From Flaviaestuariibacter flavus (lineage in GTDB: Bacteria > Bacteroidota > Bacteroidia > Chitinophagales > Chitinophagaceae): 64,000 bases of DNA. Location of the stretch: assembly GCF_004337505.1 (NCBI RefSeq), contig NZ_SJZI01000008.1, positions 296,767 through 360,766 on the forward strand, written 5' to 3'. The notes under the pieces are model-generated. The model was given only the letters and a program-made list of their open reading frames with translations. It was not told where the DNA came from and ran no database searches. How positions within the stretch are numbered: the stretch's first letter is position 1; the number at the start of each line of letters is the position of its first letter. A program made the position numbers and the translations under genes. Shown here one piece after another: positions 58,418 to 64,000 of the stretch.

Positions 58418-58701
58418 CCCCAGCCGGCAAAGAACGCCAAATACCCTCTCGGAAGGTGGCGCACAAGTATCGCAAAGAGAATACCCTGCAGCTCTTAATA
58501 CGCAACCGGAATACTCTGGAGATTTACACTATTGCCATCATTGGCTAACAACTCTGTATGCGGGTTTTCCGGCCCGTTAATTTCACCAGGATCTTCCTCC
58601 GGTCTTATGTTCCTGGATTCGGGCACACTGATAAGTTTGCTGCGAGGCGTTCACGGAAGATACCTGAAGCAATGACGCAAGTGTAAAATTCAACCCAAGC
58701 A
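58418..58701. other. Intergenic region, nothing recognised
   Basis: These 284 bases between the RRM terminator and the DUF4265 gene show no gene or clear structure. Confidence 0.5.
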
Positions 58702-59160
58702 ATGGATACAACCCGCCCAAATATTAAAATAGATCTCCCTTATGACGACAACGGTACGCTGAAGTTTGAAAAAGTGCTGTGCCGGCAAATAGGCGATTAC
58801 TATTTGGTTTCCTCAATTCCTGTCTTTTCCCATGCGGTGGCCTTTGGAGATATTATTTTATTGGAGGAAGACAATGGAAATTTCTACGTCGATACAGTTA
58901 TCTCCCCGTCGGGCCATAGTGTGATACAAATCATGATAAAAAAACCTGAATTCATTGAGAGACTTCTCAAAACCCTTCATGATTTGGGCATCGAAGCCAC
59001 CACGCGCGCCGATGAATTTTACCTGGTCGTTGACGTGCCGCCTCGGATAAATTTCTCCCAATTGACAAGCATTTTAGAAAAATACGCCGAGAGTGAAATA
59101 ATTGCATATCGGCATGCGTGTATCAGCGATGAACATTTACTTTCTTGTACAAAGAATTAA
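58702..59160 (+). CDS. DUF4265 family protein
   Basis: This 152-residue soluble protein has DUF4265 text: FEKVLCRQIGDYYLVSSIPVFSHAVAFGDIILLEEDNGNFYVDTVISPSGHSVIQIM. The C-terminal half (FIERLLKTLHDLGIEATTRADEFYLVVDVPP) suggests an ACT-like ferredoxin fold. The family is scattered in bacteria, often in accessory regions, and its function is unknown; some members neighbour polymorphic-toxin genes. The gene is markedly more AT-rich than the window average and stands alone between tRNA-Met fragments, which suggests transfer. Confidence 0.8.
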   Translation: MDTTRPNIKIDLPYDDNGTLKFEKVLCRQIGDYYLVSSIPVFSHAVAFGDIILLEEDNGNFYVDTVISPSGHSVIQIMIKKPEFIERLLKTLHDLGIEATTRADEFYLVVDVPPRINFSQLTSILEKYAESEIIAYRHACISDEHLLSCTKN

Positions 59161-59353
59161 TATTTTTTGGCCGCTAATTCGTAATAGTCACTTTGAAAAG
59201 GCCACCAATATCTATTTCCAAATCACATCCGGTTCGACAACAATCTGAACCGAAAGTAAAAGAGGCTTTTGCCGAAAAACCGGAAGCCTCCCTAAGGCAC
59301 CGGGCAACAGATTGTGATCGCCCACTGCCTGTATGCAGATATCCCTCAGAGAC

Positions 59354-59400
59354 TCCAATGTAAAAAGCCCTCTGGTGGGAGGGCTTTTGAGGTACCGAGG
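59354..59400. repeat. Direct repeat 2 (tRNA-Met terminator unit)
   Basis: TCCAATG, AAAAAGCCCTCT, GGGAGGGCTTTTGA, GGTACCGAGG in the same order as at 57042-57088. The hairpin agccctc/gagggct inside is a terminator on the minus strand. Confidence 0.7.
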
Positions 59401-59448
59401 AGCAGACTTGAACTGCCGTCCGCCAACCGGCGGATATAAATCCGATGC
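59393..59448 (-). pseudogene. tRNA-Met 3'-half copy
   Basis: On the minus strand GCATCGGATTTATATCCGCC is followed by GGTTGGCGGA and then GGCAGTTCAAGTCTGCTCCT and CGGTA. From the T arm to the discriminator it is identical to the tRNA gene next to it (59493-59566). The anticodon loop is altered and a TCCGCC/GGCGGA palindrome replaces the variable region. The 5' half is missing. Confidence 0.75.
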
Positions 59449-59462
59449 ATTTGTGTAAAAGT

Positions 59463-59488
59463 AAAAGCCCTCCGATTGGAGGGCTTTT
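59463..59488 (-). terminator. Terminator of tRNA-Met
   Basis: On the minus strand AAAAGCCCTCC / GGAGGGCTTTT follow the tRNA 3' end by five bases. Confidence 0.82.
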
Positions 59489-59492
59489 GAGG

Positions 59493-59566
59493 TACCGAGG
59501 AGCAGACTTGAACTGCCGACCTTCGGGTTATGAATCCGATGCTCTAACCAGCTGAGCTACCTCGGC
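59493..59566 (-). tRNA. tRNA-Met (anticodon CAT)
   Basis: The 74-nt cloverleaf reads acceptor GCCGAGG with CCTCGGT (first pair G-U), D arm GCTCAGCTGGTTAGAGC, anticodon arm TCGGA-TTCATAA-CCCGA with CAT in the loop (the last stem pair is A-C), variable AGGTC, T arm GGCAG-TTCAAGT-CTGCT, discriminator A. CCA is not encoded. The lack of initiator features suggests elongator Met; an Ile tRNA with lysidine cannot be fully excluded. Confidence 0.9.
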
Positions 59567-59732
59567 CACTGTCCGCCGAAGCTGTAGCCGTGGCGGAAAG
59601 GGCTGCAAAAATAAGGAGATCAGCCGTTTCCAACAAACTAAATTCGAAAATCGGGAACCAGGGTGCAAACAAACCCGAGATGACGCCGCCCCCAATCTAT
59701 TCCGGAATACGTACCTTTTCGCAAACCCTGGT

Positions 59733-61487
59733 ATGCGCATCACGGCCTTCCTGTTATTGCTGCTTCTTTCCTGCACTGCCGCCGCGCAGCAGGCACTCTC
59801 CTACCGCGTCCGGCCCGACACGGCGCGGCGTACCATCAGTGTGGAGCTCACCGTGCCCGGCGCGCCTAAAGTCTTCAACCTTGCCACCTACGCACATCCC
59901 GAATACGACGACCGCTACTGGCGCTACGTGCGTGACCTCAGGGTTGCCGGGGGCAGCGTTCGTCGCCTCGACAGCGCGCTCTGGGAGCTCACCCATGAAG
60001 CCGGCGGCGACGCCCTGGTCAGCTACCGCGTGGAGCTGCCACAGGCCGAAGGCTTTCGTCCCGCATGGCGCCCGCACCTGGGCAGCGGCATCGCCCTGCT
60101 GGGCGGGCCGCACACCTTTCTATACCCCACCTCGATGCCGGCAGTGGCAGCACAGGTGCAGCTGGAGCTGCCCCAGGACTGGAAAGTGTTTACGGCGCTG
60201 GCGCCGGCCGCGCCGGGCCTTTGGCGCGCCCCGGATATCGCCGCGCTCATGGATGCGCCGATCCTCGCCGGCCGCATCGCCTCCCGCAGTCATTTCAGCA
60301 AAGAGGCGACGCACGTGGTCGCTTATGCCTCACCGGCCGCCGACGGCCTGCTGGATAAACTCAACAGCGAGCTCATGGCGCTGACCGCGCAAGCCGGGCG
60401 ACTCTTCGGCGGATACCCCTTCAAATCCTACTGGTTTCTGCTGCAGGACAGCGCCTATGGCGGCCTCGAACACGCCGCCAGCGCCACGCTCGGCGTTTCT
60501 TCCGAACGACTGCGCGGGCCGGAGCGGGCGGAGGAACTGGCGGATATCGCACACGAATACCTGCATGCCTGGAACCTGGTGGCCCTGCGCCCCAGGGGCT
60601 ATGGCGGGCTGACCTGGAAAAACCCCGGCCCGGCCCGCGAGCTCTGGTTCAGTGAAGGCTTCACGCTTTATTATGCCGACCTGCTGCTGCGCCGCGCGCG
60701 GCTGCCGGTTCCGGACAGCACCCGCGCCGATCACCTGCGCACGGTGCTCGAATCCTACTACCGCAACAGCGGCAACTACCTGCTGCCGCCCGCCCGCGTG
60801 AGCCTCGACGCCAACGCCACCCCGGGCAGCCTCGGCGACTACAACGCCAGCCCCCACCAGCAGGGTGAGGTCATTGCCACATTGCTCGACTGGAAGATCC
60901 GCACGGCCACCGGCGGCGCAAAAACGCTCGACGATTTCATGCGGCGCTTTTACCAGCGCTTCCGCGGTAAAGGGTTTACGGAGACAGATATAAAGCAGGA
61001 GGCCGAAAGCATTTGCAGCTGCCGGCTCGATACGTTCTTTAACAGCTATATCAACAACGGCCGGGAGCTGCCGGTTGCCGCAACACTGGCCGAAATGGGC
61101 TGGCGCTTCACCCGCCAAACCGTCACCGACAGCAGCGGCGGCGCGCCCCGCCCCGACGTCGATATGTATGCCTGGCAGGACGCGCAGGGGATCCTGCGGC
61201 TCGGGCTCAACCGCCCTAACAGCTGCTGGACAGCCGCGGGTCTGCACACCGGCGACGAGTTGCTCGCCTTTGGCGGCAGTACGGTGACCACCCAGCGCGA
61301 ATTCTTCAGCCGGATGCGGGCAATCAAGGTGGGCGAGATCGTAGGTGTTGCCATAAGAAAAGACGGGCGCCCTCAATTGGTACGGGCAACCGTCACGCCC
61401 GCCACACGGGAGGCGGTGCACCTTACGCCCGCAAGGACCTCGCCGGCAATGGAACGCCTGCGCGCAGCCTGGCTGCGGGGTCAATAG
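59733..61487 (+). CDS. M61 family metallopeptidase (glycyl aminopeptidase type) with PDZ domain
   Basis: This 584-residue exported peptidase has a signal peptide (MRITAFLLLLLLSCTAAAQ). An N-terminal beta domain (about 20-170) precedes the catalytic domain with HEYLHAWN (zinc ligands His274 and His278, catalytic Glu275) and ELWFSEGFTLYYADL (third ligand Glu308). A PDZ domain lies near 490-560 (GILRLGLNRPNSCWTAAGLHTGDELLAFGG). M61 enzymes remove N-terminal Gly or Ala. Its stop overlaps the convergent downstream gene by 7 bp. Confidence 0.92.
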   Translation: MRITAFLLLLLLSCTAAAQQALSYRVRPDTARRTISVELTVPGAPKVFNLATYAHPEYDDRYWRYVRDLRVAGGSVRRLDSALWELTHEAGGDALVSYRVELPQAEGFRPAWRPHLGSGIALLGGPHTFLYPTSMPAVAAQVQLELPQDWKVFTALAPAAPGLWRAPDIAALMDAPILAGRIASRSHFSKEATHVVAYASPAADGLLDKLNSELMALTAQAGRLFGGYPFKSYWFLLQDSAYGGLEHAASATLGVSSERLRGPERAEELADIAHEYLHAWNLVALRPRGYGGLTWKNPGPARELWFSEGFTLYYADLLLRRARLPVPDSTRADHLRTVLESYYRNSGNYLLPPARVSLDANATPGSLGDYNASPHQQGEVIATLLDWKIRTATGGAKTLDDFMRRFYQRFRGKGFTETDIKQEAESICSCRLDTFFNSYINNGRELPVAATLAEMGWRFTRQTVTDSSGGAPRPDVDMYAWQDAQGILRLGLNRPNSCWTAAGLHTGDELLAFGGSTVTTQREFFSRMRAIKVGEIVGVAIRKDGRPQLVRATVTPATREAVHLTPARTSPAMERLRAAWLRGQ

Positions 61488-62263
61488 CGGGTGCTGCCCG
61501 GCTGCTTTTCCACGAGGTATTTCCAGTATCGCCGAGGCATATGCTGCACCTGCAGGCGCGTGTTCTTCCGGGCGGCGATGTTGACGCTTTTGAAATACTG
61601 CCTCCACAGCTGCTGGTAAAAAGCTTCTTCCGGGTCATAAACGGCAGCCACTTCGCGCCCGCCGGCGGCGGCTTCCGAAAATTGTATTTCTACGGCATGC
61701 GTCCGCGCGCCGTCGTAATGAATGCCGTAGCGCCGTCGCCCGTCGTAGATCAGCCAGCGCTGGTCGGCATAGCGGGTGGTAAAATGCTTGGCGATGAGCG
61801 GCAACACGTCGTGGTCCGGCTCAATCAGCGCATAATAAAGACCATCGGCCGTTTTCTGGAAACGCACGAAGGCCTCCATCCGGTGCTGCTCCTTCCATAC
61901 CTTGCGCGCCACTTGCGACACGGCTAGTACATCCGGGTGACTGAAGTCCTGCTCTACCGATCCTTCACTGGCAAACACGTAGCTCACATAGCGCAGCAGC
62001 GTGTTTGCGATTCCCGCCTCGTCGGCAAGGAAACATTGGGATACCGCCTGCAGTCCTTCGGCACTCAGCTTGCGCTGCAGGCCGCGCCACACGCGCTGTG
62101 CATGCGCTTCAAGAAAACGCGCTTCGTGCACGGCACCAAAAATAGTTCCCTGGAAGCGGTCTCTTCGGCACAGGTCTACGGCTTCGAATTTATAATCGAA
62201 TACATCGAACACCGCGCAGAGCCAGCCTTCGAAACTGCCGTCATACAACACCGTCTGCAGCAT
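61481..62263 (-). CDS. Putative DNA metabolism protein (TIGR03915/DUF4130 family)
   Basis: This 260-residue protein has the family pattern: LYDGSFEGWLCAVFDVFDYKFEAVDL, FLADEAGIANTLLRYVSYVF, HPDVLAVSQVARKVWKEQHRMEAFVRFQKTADGLYYALIEPDHDVLPLIAKHFTTRYADQRWLIYD, GRRRYGIHYDG. The family is almost always encoded with the radical SAM gene found just upstream here (1-bp overlap) and is thought to act in DNA repair or modification; some versions are fused to a uracil-DNA glycosylase domain. No UDG domain is present in this copy. The exact reaction is unknown. Confidence 0.88.
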   Translation of the reverse strand: MLQTVLYDGSFEGWLCAVFDVFDYKFEAVDLCRRDRFQGTIFGAVHEARFLEAHAQRVWRGLQRKLSAEGLQAVSQCFLADEAGIANTLLRYVSYVFASEGSVEQDFSHPDVLAVSQVARKVWKEQHRMEAFVRFQKTADGLYYALIEPDHDVLPLIAKHFTTRYADQRWLIYDGRRRYGIHYDGARTHAVEIQFSEAAAGGREVAAVYDPEEAFYQQLWRQYFKSVNIAARKNTRLQVQHMPRRYWKYLVEKQPGSTRY

Positions 62264-63519
62264 CAGAAAATGGTAAGCTGCGGTGAATGATTGGCGGCGT
62301 ACTTGCTTTGCGCGCCGCCCAGGATAAAGCCGCGGATCTGGTCGGCGCTGTACTCCCGGCGCAGGCCGGTGCCGGTACGCAGGTCGAGGAAGTAGCGGGC
62401 CCGGTTGGCAGCGATATTGAAGCGTTTCAGGTGCTCCCAGGTCAGCTTTGTGAAGCGCCGTGCCTCCCAGATCTTTTGCGCCGACTTCAGCCCGATGCCC
62501 GGCACCCGCCGGATGAGATCGAGGTCGGCGGTGTTCACATCAACCGGGAACTGGTGCAGGTTGCGCAGCGCCCATTGCAGCTTCGGATCCACCTGCAGAT
62601 CCAGGAAAGGCTCGTCGGCTGCAAGGATCTCGTTCACGTCAAAACCATAATAACGCAGCAGCCAGTCGGCCTGGTAAAGCCGGTTTTCGCGGATCATGGG
62701 TACCGGCGTTCCGATGGAGGGCAGGCGGCTGTCGTCGCTGATGGGCACATAGCCGGAGTAATAAACGCGCTTCAGCTTCATGTTCTTGTAAAAAGAATCG
62801 GAGAGCAGTAGAATCTGGCGGTCGCTTTCCGGCGATGCGCCCACCACGAGTTGCGTGCTCTGGCCTGCCGGCGCGAAGAGCGGCGCTTTCACCAGCGTTT
62901 TCCGCTCGTCGCGGTTGGCGATGATGCGCTCCTTCAGCACGGTCATGGGCCGGATGACATCTTCGGTCTTCTTTTCGGGCGCCAGCAATTGCAAACTTTG
63001 CTCGGTCGGAAGCTCCATGTTCACACTGAGGCGGTCGGCATAAAGCCCCGCGGCCTCGAGCAGCTCCGGGCTCGCGCCGGGGATGGCCTTCAGGTGGATA
63101 TAGCCGTTAAAGCGGTGCTCCGTGCGCAGCTTCTTCGCAATCTGCACCAGGCGCTCCATCGTATAGTCGGGATCCCTGAAGATCCCCGAGCTCAGGAAAA
63201 GCCCCTCGATATAATTCCGGCGGTAAAAATTGATGGTCAGGTCCACCACCTCCTCCACGGTGAAGGCGGCGCGCTTCACATCGTTGCTGCGGCGGCTCAC
63301 GCAATAAGCGCAGTCGAAAATGCAGTGGTTGGTGAGCAGGATCTTCAGCAGCGACACGCAGCGTCCGTCTTCGGTGTACGCATGGCAGATGCCCATGCCT
63401 TCGGCATTGCCCAATCCCTTTTCCTTGTTCTTCCGGCTGCTCCCGCTGGAGCTGCAGGAAACATCATATTTTGCCGCATCCGCGAGGATCGAAAGCTTCT
63501 CCAACACCCGTTCGTTCAT
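62263..63519 (-). CDS. Putative DNA modification/repair radical SAM protein (TIGR03916 family)
   Basis: This 418-residue radical SAM enzyme has the cluster motif CIFDCAYC (Cys66, Cys70, Cys73) after LKILLTNH. Further motifs are GLFLSSGIFRDPDYTMERL, GYIHLKAIPGASPELLEAAGLYADRLSVNMELP and a C-terminal helix-hairpin-helix (VDVNTADLDLIRRVPGIGLKSAQKIWEAR, about 318-346) that suggests DNA binding. It is translationally coupled to the TIGR03915 gene. The pair is widespread, but its substrate is unresolved. Confidence 0.92.
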   Translation of the reverse strand: MNERVLEKLSILADAAKYDVSCSSSGSSRKNKEKGLGNAEGMGICHAYTEDGRCVSLLKILLTNHCIFDCAYCVSRRSNDVKRAAFTVEEVVDLTINFYRRNYIEGLFLSSGIFRDPDYTMERLVQIAKKLRTEHRFNGYIHLKAIPGASPELLEAAGLYADRLSVNMELPTEQSLQLLAPEKKTEDVIRPMTVLKERIIANRDERKTLVKAPLFAPAGQSTQLVVGASPESDRQILLLSDSFYKNMKLKRVYYSGYVPISDDSRLPSIGTPVPMIRENRLYQADWLLRYYGFDVNEILAADEPFLDLQVDPKLQWALRNLHQFPVDVNTADLDLIRRVPGIGLKSAQKIWEARRFTKLTWEHLKRFNIAANRARYFLDLRTGTGLRREYSADQIRGFILGGAQSKYAANHSPQLTIF

Positions 63520-63643
63520 AGGTCCGTTTGATCCCCGAATTTACTAAACAGGTTAGCAAAAAAGGGTCGGCGCAGCTCGCTTTGTGATGCTCCTAACGAA
63601 TGTTTAATGAATGGAAAAATCCGGGCGGAAAACTGCGACATTT

Positions 63644-64000
63644 TTATCCCGTTTGCGAATCGGGGGCTTCCACCGGCTTCGACTGGGCGGAACCTTTCTG
63701 GCGGAGGAAAATGGTGAAGAGGATCATGACGCCCACCGACAGGAATTCACTCTGCCAGTTCTGAAAAGATTCGAACCAAAGCTTGCTGTTACCCAGGAAC
63801 TGGAAGGCGGACTCGAGCGGCTTGCCCAGCCGTGCCTGCTCCTGGTTAAAAGATTTGAGACTGCCATACCAGTGCAGCACAAACGAAAGCAGGAAGAGCA
63901 GGAACAACACGATGCTGAGGGAGTTTTCATAGAACTTCAGGATCCAGCCGCCCTTCTTCACGGGCCAGGGCGTATCCGGTCCCGGCGGCTTGTCGTCGTG
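63644..64000 (-). CDS. DUF6766-like small membrane protein (5' end beyond window)
   Basis: The frame is open to the window edge and the text before the first GTG (DDKPPGPDTPWPVKKGGWIL) looks coding, so this is a partial gene. Two membrane segments are seen (ENSLSIVLFLLFLLSFVLHWYG and EFLSVGVMILFTIFLRQKGSA) with a polar loop QEQARLGKPLESAFQFLGNSKLWFESFQNWQ between them, matching the DUF6766 pattern. Function is unknown. The short tail (SKPVEAPDSQTG) is the true C-terminus. Confidence 0.78.
   Translation of the reverse strand, partial: HDDKPPGPDTPWPVKKGGWILKFYENSLSIVLFLLFLLSFVLHWYGSLKSFNQEQARLGKPLESAFQFLGNSKLWFESFQNWQSEFLSVGVMILFTIFLRQKGSAQSKPVEAPDSQTG

Noticed and set aside
59590-60384. A 264-codon plus-strand frame overlapping the M61 gene start
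   Set aside because: It includes tRNA-adjacent DNA and becomes Arg/Ser/Pro-rich in the wrong frame of the peptidase.

Overview
The window is a GC-rich stretch of a Bacteroidota chromosome, most plausibly from the Chitinophagaceae or a close relative. The evidence is a SusC/SusD pair, type IX secretion C-terminal domains (type A and type B), a GLPGLI protein, DUF4254 next to GT9 glycosyltransferases, a fused alpha/beta 2-oxoacid dehydrogenase E1, and the near absence of Shine-Dalgarno sequences. No rRNA, CRISPR array, transposase or integrase is visible. One tRNA gene (Met, CAT) lies at 59493-59566.

Layout. 1-21700 is mostly housekeeping: MgtC; an LPS-type cluster (DUF4254 and two GT9 enzymes); MFS, DedA, dicarboxylate and amino-acid transporters; YebC; DCC oxidoreductase; PhzF; TRIC channel; branched-chain 2-oxoacid dehydrogenase E1; two DUF1573 proteins; an aminotransferase; a lipid-binding-fold protein; a DEAD-type helicase with VF530; and an SDR. 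The gaps hold several families of palindromic repeats.

21769-45416 is a large polysaccharide utilization locus for alginate and/or another 1,4-linked uronan. It has three transcription blocks. Block 1 (minus) is susC-susD-kduD-kduI-GH88. Block 2 (plus) is a GntR/FCD regulator, a PL6 lyase, a DehR-like SDR and a PL38-like lyase. Block 3 (minus) is PL17, kdgF, a beta-helix lipoprotein, a hexuronate-type MFS, an MBG/T9SS surface protein and an esterase; it diverges from a LacI regulator. Lyases cut the polymer, SusCD imports oligomers, PL17 and GH88 release unsaturated monomers, and two routes (KdgF plus SDR; KduI plus KduD) lead to 2-keto-3-deoxygluconate. KDG kinase and aldolase are not in the window. 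Palindromic operators tie the blocks together: two GntR-type sites (ATTGGTNNACCAAT) and one LacI-type site (CCGGTAACGCTACCGG) lie between susC and gntR, and two overlapping copies of the LacI-type site lie between PL17 and lacI.

45417-57100 holds two single-domain response regulators, a PAP2 phosphatase, gluconokinase, a large gliding-motility-type secreted protein, a small membrane protein, and a GLPGLI / outer-membrane beta-barrel pair. 57040-59570 is a more AT-rich accessory segment (small ORF, RRM protein, DUF4265 protein) bracketed by partial copies of the tRNA-Met 3' half and its terminator. 59733-64000 holds an M61 peptidase, a two-gene putative DNA-repair pair with a radical SAM enzyme, and the truncated start of a DUF6766-like membrane protein gene.
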